Shown here: positions 44,071 through 52,932 of the stretch, in pieces
How positions within the stretch are numbered: position 1 is the first letter of the stretch
Layout of the letters: every line of letters begins with the position of its first letter
From: MVRV01 sp964469905
Lineage (GTDB): Bacteria; Desulfobacterota; Syntrophia; Syntrophales; Smithellaceae
Assembly: GCA_964469905.1 (NCBI GenBank)
Contig: CAYXZW010000011.1
Location: forward strand, 5,937-69,936
Direction of reading: 5' to 3'
Length of the DNA: 64,000 nt
Program-made: the position numbers and the translations under genes
Notes under the pieces: model-generated
The model's input: only the letters and a program-made list of their open reading frames with translations
Database searches by the model: none
What the model was told of the DNA's origin: nothing

Positions 44071-45432
44071 ATGGCCAGCGTATTGATTATCGACGATGAC
44101 AGGGACATGTCGGACATGCTGTCTGAGATTGTGATTACGATGGGTCACACCGCGGCGACTGCTTTTTCTCTTGCCGAAGGGCTCAAGGCAGCTGAGACCG
44201 ACCCTTATCAGGTCATTCTCCTGGACGTGCGCCTTCCCGATGGCGATGGCGCGGAAAAGCTGCCGACTTTCCGAAGCATGCCGTCCTCGCCGGAGGTTAT
44301 TATCATTACCGGATTCGGCAGTCGCGATGGAGCCGAGCTGGCTCTGACCAGCGGTGCCTGGAATTACATATCTAAAACCACCTCCCTTTCCGAAATCAGG
44401 TTGGCCCTTTCTCGAGCGATCCAATACAAAGAGCAGCAGACTAAGGTCATCGACATTCCTCAAAATCTGAAGCTGGAAGGCTTACTCTGGAAAAGCAGCC
44501 GGATGGCCGCCTGCATCGCCCATCTGTCTCAGGCCATTAAAAGCGACGCCAGCGTTTTGATTACCGGTGAAACAGGCACAGGGAAAGAGCTTTTCGCACA
44601 GGCAATACATGATAACAGTAATCGTGCCTCCATGAGTTTTGTCACCGTTGACTGCGCCGCACTTCCCTCCACGCTGGCCGAAAGTATGCTCTTCGGACAC
44701 GAAAAAGGCGCTTTCACCAGCGCCGACAAATCCGTAGAAGGTTTGGTTAAGCAGGCGGACGGCGGGACACTGTTTCTCGACGAAATCGGGGAGCTGCCCA
44801 TGGTCGTTCAGAAATCTTTTCTCAGAGTTTTACAGGAACATCGTTTTCGTCCACTGGGAGCAAGGGGCGAGATCGAAAGCAATTTCCGGGTAGTTGCGGC
44901 GACCAACAGGAATCTTGATGATATGATCAGTTCCGGGAAATTTCGTCAAGATTTGCTGCAACGCATTCAAGCCATCGTTATCCAAATACCGCCCTTAAGG
45001 CAGCGCAACGAAGACTTAAACGAATTGATCGCTTACTATGCAAAAAAGACTTGCCGCCGCTACGGTACGAAGCCCAAGAATTTTTCACCCGAATTTCTGG
45101 AGATGATGGCTGCTTATGCCTGGCCCGGCAATGTGAGAGAATTGATGAATTGCCTGGAATGGACGATTGCGGCCGCCGGCCAGGAACTTACCCTTTATCC
45201 GAAACACTTGCCCACAAAAGTCCGGCTGAATTCGGCTTACGGAGACAAAAGCGAAACTATTGTGCCCGATGCGGCAATTATGGAAACTGAGCTTCAATAT
45301 TTGCGCCAGCTCATGGACATTGCCAAAGACGACTTTAAAGAAGCCTGCCGAATTTCAGGATTATCCAGTCCGCAGTTATATAACCTGATGAGAAAACACC
45401 GCCTCACTAGAGCAAATACCAAATCCTCATGA
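44071..45432 (+). CDS. NtrC-family sigma-54-dependent response regulator
   Basis: About 453 residues from MASVLIIDDDRDMSDML; 12 codons upstream are open but unsupported. The receiver has its phospho-acceptor Asp in VILLDVRLPDGDG. The AAA+ domain has Walker A GETGTGKE, the sigma-54 contact loop GAFTSA (consensus GAFTGA), Walker B GGTLFLDEIGE and the arginine-finger region FRQDLLQRI. The C-terminal Fis-like HTH is FKEACRISGLSSPQLYNLMR. Tandem palindromes and a sigma-54 promoter lie just downstream of the gene, so its likely target is the adjacent chemosensory operon. Its cognate kinase may be one of the kinases in the window. Confidence 0.93.
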   Translation: MASVLIIDDDRDMSDMLSEIVITMGHTAATAFSLAEGLKAAETDPYQVILLDVRLPDGDGAEKLPTFRSMPSSPEVIIITGFGSRDGAELALTSGAWNYISKTTSLSEIRLALSRAIQYKEQQTKVIDIPQNLKLEGLLWKSSRMAACIAHLSQAIKSDASVLITGETGTGKELFAQAIHDNSNRASMSFVTVDCAALPSTLAESMLFGHEKGAFTSADKSVEGLVKQADGGTLFLDEIGELPMVVQKSFLRVLQEHRFRPLGARGEIESNFRVVAATNRNLDDMISSGKFRQDLLQRIQAIVIQIPPLRQRNEDLNELIAYYAKKTCRRYGTKPKNFSPEFLEMMAAYAWPGNVRELMNCLEWTIAAAGQELTLYPKHLPTKVRLNSAYGDKSETIVPDAAIMETELQYLRQLMDIAKDDFKEACRISGLSSPQLYNLMRKHRLTRANTKSS

Positions 45433-45457
45433 AGAACCTATCCGCTAGACCCGCCCT

Positions 45458-45498
45458 GTGTATTATGCGGTAATACACTGTATTGCTCCGTAATACAG
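45458..45498. promoter_or_regulatory. Tandem palindromes, candidate enhancer for the NtrC-type regulator
   Basis: GTGTATTA-tgcgg-TAATACAC (45458-45478, perfect 8-bp arms) is followed directly by CTGTATT-gctccgt-AATACAG (45478-45498, perfect 7-bp arms). Their centres are 20 bases apart, about two helical turns, on the same face of DNA. They lie about 155-190 bases upstream of a sigma-54 promoter, the usual enhancer distance. Confidence 0.65.
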
Positions 45499-45650
45499 CA
45501 CCTAAGTAATTAATCTTTAACAGCTATTCTATAAATGAACCTTGCCTTGGCTTACGGTGCAATACAATAGCTCTCTTCATTCCTTCCACGGCGATGGCCT
45601 CAATCATTCAATCATTTGATTTTACTAGTCAATGATCATCGCGCGTACTG

Positions 45651-45666
45651 TGGCACGCTTCTTGGT
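45651..45666 (+). promoter_or_regulatory. Sigma-54 (-24/-12) promoter
   Basis: TGGCACGCTTCTTGGT matches the consensus TGGCACg-N4-TTGCW at all but one position (TTGG for TTGC). It lies 68 bases before the first gene of the chemosensory operon. Confidence 0.75.
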
Positions 45667-45733
45667 TTACATGAATAGCAAATAGCTCAGCCACGATAAT
45701 ATGACCAGAGCAACAACGATAAAGGCGTCAGAG

Positions 45734-46126
45734 ATGAACGTAATTTTCTATTCACCAAACATCAATGAGAGGACAAAGGAAATATGCGGAGCCTTGGAGA
45801 ATTCGAACTTTACCATCGGGCTGGAACTGCACCATTCGATAATCAGCCTGGCCAAAAGGCTCCGGCAGCCGATGCATGGTATAGCGTTGATGATCCTGTA
45901 TATTGCGGAGAAAAATGATCTTTCCAGGATGATTGCTTTTCAGGAACTGATCATTGGTCTGCCGCTAATACTGATCATGAGCGATACAGGGCGAGATGCA
46001 ATGACAAAAGCACACCTTCTCCGGCCGCGAATCATCTTCGGAGCAGGTGACAACCTTGAAGATATGAATCTGGTTTTTGAGAAGATGCTGACCAGGCAAA
46101 AGCAGCTATGGGCAACGGCAATGTAA
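45734..46126 (+). CDS. Receiver-like protein in the chemosensory operon
   Basis: About 130 residues from MNVIFYSPNINERTKEICGA. The layout of alternating strands and helices (MNVIFYSP, then GIALMILYIAE, then LPLILIMSD) resembles a degenerate receiver domain without the phospho-acceptor Asp, as in pseudo-receivers. No firm family match. It is the first gene after the sigma-54 promoter and is followed 48 bases later by a chemoreceptor and then CheW, so it probably has a role in that pathway. Confidence 0.65.
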   Translation: MNVIFYSPNINERTKEICGALENSNFTIGLELHHSIISLAKRLRQPMHGIALMILYIAEKNDLSRMIAFQELIIGLPLILIMSDTGRDAMTKAHLLRPRIIFGAGDNLEDMNLVFEKMLTRQKQLWATAM

Positions 46127-46174
46127 TATTAATGTCATTTAAAGGGAAAAGATTATGAATGAGGAGGTAGCATT

Positions 46175-47797
46175 ATGAAGAACATGAAGTTAAGCGCCAA
46201 GTTGATTGGGGGATTTCTGCTGGTAGGCTTTATTGTTATGCTGGTTGGTTTGTCAGGAATATACGGTATACGATCGTCTGAGCAGGGTAGCGCCAAAATT
46301 ATATATTCAGAGACCATTGCCAAACAATTGTTGCAAAGAGAAATCGATCACCTGAACTGGGCGAGAAAAGTCGGCCAGTTCCAGCGGGACGAGGGCATGG
46401 TAAAACTCGGAGTGGAGACAGACGAACGCAAGTGTGCCTTCGGTAAATGGTATTACGGTGAAGAGAGAATAAAAACCGAAGCGGAAATACCGGAAATCAA
46501 GGACTTCCTTCGCCAGATAGAAGATCCTCACGCAAAACTTCACAAATCCGCGCAGGCAATTGAAGATCTGCTGAAAAAGGGAGCGGGGGGACGCCAGGAA
46601 GCCATTGCGCTGTATGGCACGGAAACGAGCCAGCATCTGAGAAAAGTGCAAAGCTTGCTCGAAGAGATAGGACCTCTTGTGGCAAAAAAAGCGGATGAAA
46701 CCTCGAGAACAACAAAGAATCAAGGTCAACGCATATCTTTTGTCGCCTGGGCCGGAATGTTTTTCGGCACTTTACTGGCGATCATTCTCGGTATTCTACT
46801 AACCCGCTCCATCACGAAACCTCTGAACAATGTTATCGAGGGTCTCTCCGAAGGCGCCGGCCAGGTCTCTTCAGCGTCTTCCCAGGTGGCATCCGCCAGC
46901 CAGTCACTGGCGGAAGGGGCCTCCGAGCAGGCATCTTCACTGGAGGAGACGTCCGCATCGGTGGAAGAGCTTGCTTCCATGACGAAGCAGAATGCCGACA
47001 ATGCCCAGCAGGCCAAAGCCATGATGGGGGATGCCGCTAAAATCGTCGAGAACGTAAATCAGCATATGGGCAATATGGCCGCCGCGATCACGGAAGTGCT
47101 GAAATCGAGCGAAGAAACCGGCAAGATCATTAAGACCATTGATGAGATCGCCTTCCAGACCAATCTCCTGGCATTGAATGCCGCTGTGGAAGCGGCCCGG
47201 GCCGGAGAGGCGGGAGCCGGCTTTGCCGTTGTCGCCGATGAGGTCAGGAATCTGGCCATGCGAGCGGCTGACGCAGCCAAAAACACGAGCAATCTCATCG
47301 AAAATACCATCAAAAACGTGAAAAAGAGTCATGAAGCGACGCAGGTAACCCAGGAGGCTTTTAAGGAAAATGTAGAAATATCAACCAAAATTGCAGGGTT
47401 GATCGGCGAAATTGCCGCCGCCTCCAGTGAGCAGGCCCAGGGAATTGGCCAGATCAACACGGCCGTTGCCGAGATGGACAAAGTGACCCAGGCGCAGGCG
47501 GCTACAGCCGAAGAATCGGCCAGCGCCTCGGAGGAGCTCAGTGCTCAGGCCGAACAAATGAAGAGCTATGTTGCAGACCTGAGCGCGGTTGTGGGCGGGG
47601 CATCATCCGGACAGGCGATTCAGCAGACAGAGCGGACCGAATATAAAAAATTGGCTTCCCGAACTTCAGCGAACCAGCATGCGCGAAACGCCCTTGCGGC
47701 TCCGGTGAAACAGGGAAGAGGGATGTTTGCCGGGGCGCAGGCAGTAAACGCTAAAAAGGTTATTCCCCTGGACGAGGGAGATTTCAGGGACTTCTGA
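46175..47797 (+). CDS. Methyl-accepting chemotaxis protein with CZB sensor domain
   Basis: 540 residues. Two membrane helices (about 10-30 and 188-210) flank a sensor domain that matches the chemoreceptor zinc-binding (CZB) domain: His and Trp in DHLNWARKVGQF, CAFGKWYYG and DPHAKLH. A HAMP-like segment and the signalling domain follow, with the tip EIAFQTNLLALNAAVEAARA. The CZB domain lies between the membrane helices, hence outside the cytoplasm. CZB domains bind zinc and in some systems sense metal or oxidants. A GGAGG site fixes the start. It is followed by cheW in an apparent sigma-54-controlled operon. Confidence 0.93.
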   Translation: MKNMKLSAKLIGGFLLVGFIVMLVGLSGIYGIRSSEQGSAKIIYSETIAKQLLQREIDHLNWARKVGQFQRDEGMVKLGVETDERKCAFGKWYYGEERIKTEAEIPEIKDFLRQIEDPHAKLHKSAQAIEDLLKKGAGGRQEAIALYGTETSQHLRKVQSLLEEIGPLVAKKADETSRTTKNQGQRISFVAWAGMFFGTLLAIILGILLTRSITKPLNNVIEGLSEGAGQVSSASSQVASASQSLAEGASEQASSLEETSASVEELASMTKQNADNAQQAKAMMGDAAKIVENVNQHMGNMAAAITEVLKSSEETGKIIKTIDEIAFQTNLLALNAAVEAARAGEAGAGFAVVADEVRNLAMRAADAAKNTSNLIENTIKNVKKSHEATQVTQEAFKENVEISTKIAGLIGEIAAASSEQAQGIGQINTAVAEMDKVTQAQAATAEESASASEELSAQAEQMKSYVADLSAVVGGASSGQAIQQTERTEYKKLASRTSANQHARNALAAPVKQGRGMFAGAQAVNAKKVIPLDEGDFRDF

Positions 47798-47909
47798 GCG
47801 CAAAGGAACACCGGAGAGGCAGGGGATGGAAATATTCATCCTCCTCTCCTCCCCGGAATGTTAACGCGCAAAAATTCTGGAGTGGGTTAACGGAAAGGAG
47901 AATTAAGAA

Positions 47910-48443
47910 ATGGGACAGACAAAACCAGAACAGCAATTGGAGCACAACATGTTTCCAGACGAAGTAATAAAGATTAAAAGGGAAGGGAAATACCTGACCT
48001 TTAGCCTCAAGGATGAAGAATACGGAATTGAGATTATCAAGGTCAAGGAGATTATCGGAATGATGGCGATTACCATGATTCCCCAGACGCCGGCCTATGT
48101 AAAAGGTGTCGTCAACCTGCGGGGCAAGGTCATTCCGGTTATTGATCTGCGGTTGAAATTCGGCATGGAGGCGACTTCCTATACGGAACGTACTTGTATT
48201 GTAGTTGTAGAGATATCGGGAAAGGGCCGCGGAAATTTCTTCATGGGCATTGTGGTCGATACCGTATCGGAAGTTCTCAATATCAGAGAGGTGGAGATTG
48301 AGGAAACGCCTGATTTTGGCGCGCGGATGAACACAGCTTACATCCTCGGCCTTGCCAAGATGAGCAGCGGCGTCAAGATACTTCTTGAAATCGACAAGGT
48401 GTTGAGCAGCGATGAACTTGACATACTCGACACGGCGGCGTAG
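47910..48443 (+). CDS. cheW: Chemotaxis adaptor CheW
   Basis: 177 residues of the CheW fold: YLTFSLKDEEYGIEIIKVKE, then YVKGVVNLRGKVIPVIDLRL, then CIVVVEISGK and MGIVVDTVSEVLNI. CheW links chemoreceptors to the kinase CheA. It follows the CZB receptor by 112 bases, with a GGAGA ribosome binding site. CheA and other chemotaxis proteins are not in the window, so this pair must plug into a pathway encoded elsewhere. Confidence 0.94.
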   Translation: MGQTKPEQQLEHNMFPDEVIKIKREGKYLTFSLKDEEYGIEIIKVKEIIGMMAITMIPQTPAYVKGVVNLRGKVIPVIDLRLKFGMEATSYTERTCIVVVEISGKGRGNFFMGIVVDTVSEVLNIREVEIEETPDFGARMNTAYILGLAKMSSGVKILLEIDKVLSSDELDILDTAA

Positions 48444-48600
48444 AAAGGAAAATAGAATCGATAGTACCTGTATCCCTGAAAAGGGCAAAATGAAAACCGA
48501 GGATGATCGATCAGAACAAGCCGCCGCGAAGGCAAGCTCACTTCCACCAAAATAATGGTATGCAGGGCAGGCTCTGCTAAGCAGGCGAAGGAGTTGCTAA

Positions 48601-50976
48601 ATGAATTCCCATAAGCTTCTTCAAAGCATTCGATCAGGCTGGTCGCCGGCGATTGCTATAATTGCCTTAACAACACTGGCCGCTATCATCGCAAGTATTT
48701 ATTTCCTTTCCTCCGGATTGGTTATCATTTTCCAGAATCTCTTCTATCTCCCTATTATCATTGCCTGTGTGTTTTATGGGAAAAAAGGTTTTGTTTTTTC
48801 TGTAGTTCTTTCATTTATTTATCTTTTCCTAGTCATTGCTTTTACAAGAGATTCAGGGGTTATCATACAAGCATTGATAAGGCTCTGCATATTTGTTGGC
48901 GTCGCAGGAGGTACTACATATTTATCAATAAAGCGCAAGCAGGCGGAAGCGGATCTGCGGGATAGCGAGGAGAGATTTAGCAGATTAGCAAATGCGACTT
49001 GGGAGGGAATCATTATTCACAAAGACGGCATCATTTTTGATGTCAATGAATCGGCATTAAAAATGTTTGGATACTCTGCCGAAGAGGTTATAGGCAAAAG
49101 TGTTATTGATTTTCTTGCGCCTGAATCGACAGTGCCTGCTTTGCAAACACTCAAAGAAGGCGCTACACATAATCAATTGTACCTTGAGGTTAATGTCTTA
49201 AGAAAAGATAAAACCATTCTCACTGCCGAAGCGTTGGGAAGACCGATCAGCTATAAAAAGATTGATGCCAGAGTCATAGCCATCCGGGACATCACCGAGC
49301 GCAAGCAGATGGAAATGGAACTGCTCAATGCCCGCAACGAGCTGGAGCAGAGAGTTGTCGAGCGCACGACAGAACTGGCGAAGGTCAATGAAACATTGAT
49401 GATGGAAATCAGGGAGCGCATAAAGTCCGAACAACGCTACCGGATTGTTGCCGACAATACGTATGACTGGGAATTCTGGCTGAATCCAAAATATGATGTT
49501 GTTATCTATACCTCGCCTTCCTGTGAACGAATTACAGGCTACTTGCCGCATGAATTTCAGCAAAACCCCAAACTTATGCTGGAGATTACTCATCCCGACG
49601 ATTTGCATATGTTCAAGGAGCATTATTTTGAAGAATACAAAAAGGATTTTTCATCGTTAAGAGAGCTGGAATTTCGCATCATTCACAAAGACGGCTCGGT
49701 ACGCTGGATCGGCCATGTGTGCGGGCCGGTTTTCGATAATAATGGTGCGTATGCAGGAATCCGCGGCAGCAACAGGGATATTTCCGACCACAAACGGGCA
49801 GAGGAAGAAAACCTGCTTTTGGAAAGACGACTGCAACAGTCGCAGAAGATGGAAGCCATCGGAACGCTGGCCGGTGGCATTGCCCATGATTTCAACAACA
49901 TTCTGGGCGCTATTTCCGGCTTTACGGGGTTGGCACTGGAACATGTTCCGGCTGACGGCAAGGCGAAAATTTATCTCAAACGGGTTCTTGTCTCTACGCG
50001 ACGCGCGGTGGATCTGGTGTCTCAGATTCTGACTTTCAGCCATAAAACAGAAACTAAATTACAGCCGCTGCGGCTGAAACCGATTATAGAGGAAGTCGTA
50101 AAACTTGTCCGGGCAGCCACTCCGGCAACGATCGATATACGTCAGAACATAAAAGCCGAACCGGATCTGGTAATGGCTGATGTGACGTATATACATCAGG
50201 TGGTTATGAATCTTTGCATGAACGCCAATCACGCCATGCGGAAAAATGGCGGTGTCTTAAGTGTCAATTTGACCAACGAAAGTATTGTCGAAGGTGATCT
50301 GAATCACACCGGAATCAATCCCGGCCACTACCTCAAGCTTAAGATAAGCGACACGGGTGAGGGGATAGAACCGGGGGTTGTCGACAAAATTTTTGAGCCC
50401 TTCTTTACAACTAAGAAGCAGGGTGAGGGTACGGGACTGGGCTTAGCCGTTGTTCACGGGATCGTGAAAAGTCTCGGTGGCGAGATCAAGGTTGAAAGCC
50501 GCCCGGGCCAGGTGACTTCCTTCGAGATATGGTTTCCCCTTCTAGCGGATAGCCTTCTTGAGAGCTTCCCTGAAGAGGAAGACACAATCAGTATAAAGGG
50601 AAGCGGGAAAATTCTCTTTATCGATGACGAAGAAGACCTGGTAGAAATGACAAGACTAATGCTGGAAGGCCTGGGGTATGAAGTAACGGCAACGCAAAGC
50701 AGCGCTGAGGCGCTGGAGCTATTCCGCACCAATCCCAACCGGTTCGATCTGGTTATAACCGACCAGACCATGCCGGAAATGACGGGAATGGCCCTAGCTC
50801 AGGAAATAATGGGGATCAAGCCGGGTATCCCCATCATTCTATGTACCGGCTTTGGCGGTTCCTTGAATGCAGAAGAAGTAAAAAACGCGGGGATCAGAGA
50901 TTATTTTATCAAGCCACTGGTCAGAAGAAATATTGCCGAGAGCATTCACAATATATTAAAAAACTCCCGGTCCTGA
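48601..50976 (+). CDS. Membrane hybrid sensor histidine kinase, PAS-PAS-HisKA-HATPase-REC
   Basis: 791 residues. Four closely packed membrane helices occupy about residues 15-105, with no large extracytoplasmic domain. Two PAS domains follow (about 122-240 and 275-395) joined by a coiled coil. HisKA has its phospho-acceptor His in GGIAHDFNNILGAI, HATPase_c has DTGEGIEPGV and GEGTGLGLAVVHGI, and the receiver has its Asp in DLVITDQTMPEMTG. An AAGGAG site precedes the start. It is 157 bases downstream of cheW and may or may not belong to that operon. The PAS ligand is unknown. The receiver probably passes the phosphate to a separate effector. Confidence 0.93.
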   Translation: MNSHKLLQSIRSGWSPAIAIIALTTLAAIIASIYFLSSGLVIIFQNLFYLPIIIACVFYGKKGFVFSVVLSFIYLFLVIAFTRDSGVIIQALIRLCIFVGVAGGTTYLSIKRKQAEADLRDSEERFSRLANATWEGIIIHKDGIIFDVNESALKMFGYSAEEVIGKSVIDFLAPESTVPALQTLKEGATHNQLYLEVNVLRKDKTILTAEALGRPISYKKIDARVIAIRDITERKQMEMELLNARNELEQRVVERTTELAKVNETLMMEIRERIKSEQRYRIVADNTYDWEFWLNPKYDVVIYTSPSCERITGYLPHEFQQNPKLMLEITHPDDLHMFKEHYFEEYKKDFSSLRELEFRIIHKDGSVRWIGHVCGPVFDNNGAYAGIRGSNRDISDHKRAEEENLLLERRLQQSQKMEAIGTLAGGIAHDFNNILGAISGFTGLALEHVPADGKAKIYLKRVLVSTRRAVDLVSQILTFSHKTETKLQPLRLKPIIEEVVKLVRAATPATIDIRQNIKAEPDLVMADVTYIHQVVMNLCMNANHAMRKNGGVLSVNLTNESIVEGDLNHTGINPGHYLKLKISDTGEGIEPGVVDKIFEPFFTTKKQGEGTGLGLAVVHGIVKSLGGEIKVESRPGQVTSFEIWFPLLADSLLESFPEEEDTISIKGSGKILFIDDEEDLVEMTRLMLEGLGYEVTATQSSAEALELFRTNPNRFDLVITDQTMPEMTGMALAQEIMGIKPGIPIILCTGFGGSLNAEEVKNAGIRDYFIKPLVRRNIAESIHNILKNSRS

Positions 50977-51113
50977 AATAGTACGCGATTGAGCACATGG
51001 TTTTGAACATGAGGTCGGTCGTTCAATATTGGACGCTGAATATTTCATGCTGTCGGTCTTTTATCAGCGGACATACGCGCATATTTTGCAGGAGACACTA
51101 ATCCGGGTCTGGC

Positions 51114-52247
51114 CTATTTTCTCTTGGGCGGAATCCTTACTATCCTTTCGCCGGCAATCATTGATATGGCGTTTTGCGGGCAGAAATGAGCGCACACTCC
51201 ACAGCCGATGCAGAGTTCTTCCTTCCGGCGGGCCTTTTTGTCGTCGTTTAAATAGGCCGCGTAGGTATGACATTCCTTCACGCACTTACCACAGCCAATG
51301 CAGAGATCGTCGTTAACCATTGATAAAAAGTTGGTTGCGTTAGTCATGGGCGCGATCATGTTATCAATTCCGTTGCCGCAGCAGCACCGGCAGCAATTGC
51401 AAATACTTGTTTCTTCCTTGCTGGTATCGAAGTTGGGATGATAGGCCTTGTGTACAAGTCCGGCTTCCTCTGCCCGCTTTAAAACACTTAATGCTTCTTC
51501 TTTCGAAATCATCCGCGCAAAACCCTGCTCCGATGTAAATCTTGCCGATTTGCCAAAAGTGAAACAGGTTTCCCGGTCATTAGTCTGTTTGCAGGGCGTT
51601 CCGGCCAGATCTTTATAATGACGGCAGAAACAATGCCCCAGGGCAATCTCGTCAAACTTCAAAATGAGCTCCTCGACTTTCTGGGAAGGTACAATTCTGT
51701 CCACTGCTGTTCCCAGGTCTTGATTAATTATTATTTTGACCGGTTCATTTTTCGGTTTGTTTTCTAAAACGGGTACGGTTCGGTCAATGGGCGGGGCGGC
51801 CAGGAGAAAAGGAATCAGTGCATCATAATTATCCTGAAGCATGTTTTGCAAATCACCGAACAGTTTATTGAACAAGGAATATATTTCCCTGTTCCGGTCA
51901 TTTTTCTCTAATTTGCCCATGAAATTGTATTCAAAAGTTCCGACGTTCAAAAGCGGCAGCAATCGAAAAACCGGAATTCCCTTGCTGTTGGGCTGATTGA
52001 ATATGACACCTCTGCCCGCAAGATCCTTTACTTTTTTGTTGATTTCTTCTTCCGCTAATCCACTCGATTGTTTTAACTGTTCCATGGTCTGCGATTTTTT
52101 ATCGTTGAAAGACGCAATAAAATCAACTTCATCTTCCATGATGAAAAATTTTAAAAGTTTGATCAGAGTATCGTTAACAGGAACAGGCGTTCCTCCGGCT
52201 TTGCTGATGATGTCCCCGGCTTTTCTGTATTTTTCATCAATATTCAT
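51114..52247 (-). CDS. 4Fe-4S ferredoxin-type protein with winged-helix N-terminus
   Basis: 377 residues. The first 110 form a winged-helix-like region (KSQTMEQLKQSSGLAEEEIN). A Cys-rich middle (ALGHCFCRHYKDLAGTPCKQ, then SICNCCRCCCGN) may hold an additional metal site. The C-terminus has two classical [4Fe-4S] motifs, CIGCGKCVKEC and CIGCGVCAHFCP. This is a widespread anaerobe family annotated only as 4Fe-4S binding protein. It is likely to take part in electron transfer or redox-linked regulation. It faces the kinase genes on both sides and is monocistronic. Confidence 0.85.
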   Translation of the reverse strand: MNIDEKYRKAGDIISKAGGTPVPVNDTLIKLLKFFIMEDEVDFIASFNDKKSQTMEQLKQSSGLAEEEINKKVKDLAGRGVIFNQPNSKGIPVFRLLPLLNVGTFEYNFMGKLEKNDRNREIYSLFNKLFGDLQNMLQDNYDALIPFLLAAPPIDRTVPVLENKPKNEPVKIIINQDLGTAVDRIVPSQKVEELILKFDEIALGHCFCRHYKDLAGTPCKQTNDRETCFTFGKSARFTSEQGFARMISKEEALSVLKRAEEAGLVHKAYHPNFDTSKEETSICNCCRCCCGNGIDNMIAPMTNATNFLSMVNDDLCIGCGKCVKECHTYAAYLNDDKKARRKEELCIGCGVCAHFCPQNAISMIAGERIVRIPPKRK

Positions 52248-52638
52248 ATTTATTCCTCCGGATTTTATTAATAATCATTGAATAAGCAGTCGCTGGGCAC
52301 AATGAAAAATCTTCGGCAATAATATTTGCCTGACAAGACATTGCCCTAACCGCCCGAGAGTATAGGGGGGCTGTTTTTGCTTGTCAATTAATATATTGAA
52401 TATGTTGGTAACAAAAACAATTTGCTGGACTTTTACCGAGTTTTTGTTGATAACAAACTATAAGAATGCGTTATTAGCAGGACGTTTTTAAAGAAATAGA
52501 TCAAAGAATGTCAATCCACAAAAAAGATTATATTTCCCTGATTTTTTATGAAGCAATAAGAATAAGAATGATAGACTGTCTATCGCAAGGCTGTGCCGTC
52601 TGATTTGAAATCGTGTCATTAGTGTTAAGGATATGATC
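52248..52638. other. Gene-free stretch between the Fe-S protein and the truncated signal-peptide gene
   Basis: About 390 bases, AT-rich. It should contain the divergent promoter of the leftward Fe-S gene. A short GC-rich patch with a run of six G (52365-52370) near 52350-52375 is the only notable composition change. No gene or RNA recognised. Confidence 0.35.
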
Positions 52639-52887
52639 ATGAAAAAATCAGCATTAAACCGCCCGTTGCTTATATCTTCTGTTTTCACCTTCTTGTTTCC
52701 GGGTAATTGTTTTCCCAATCCCCGGCCGTTAATTCAGTCAGAAACATACACGAGAGCAACAATCACTATTATTGCTATTTTGCATGCAGCGCTGAGAGGG
52801 GAATACTTACGGGATTCACTATTAAACTCAGCAACATCTTTGCAGGCGCGACTGGTTGAGAGGCAGACATGTTGGGGGCAATACTGA
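52639..52887 (+). pseudogene. Signal-peptide remnant related to the sensor at 56495
   Basis: An 82-residue frame. Residues 1-25 (MKKSALNRPLLISSVFTFLF and on) end in PGNCFP, almost the same as the signal peptide of the binding-protein/PAS sensor at 56495, which ends in PGNCFA. After that the sequence bears no family resemblance and stops. The likely history is a second copy of such a sensor gene that lost its body. It sits directly upstream of the Cache kinase gene, as the intact copy sits directly downstream. Confidence 0.5.
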
Positions 52888-52932
52888 TGGTGTGGAAATA
52901 TTTTGGAGAGAAGCTAACCGGTGGAGGAAAAG

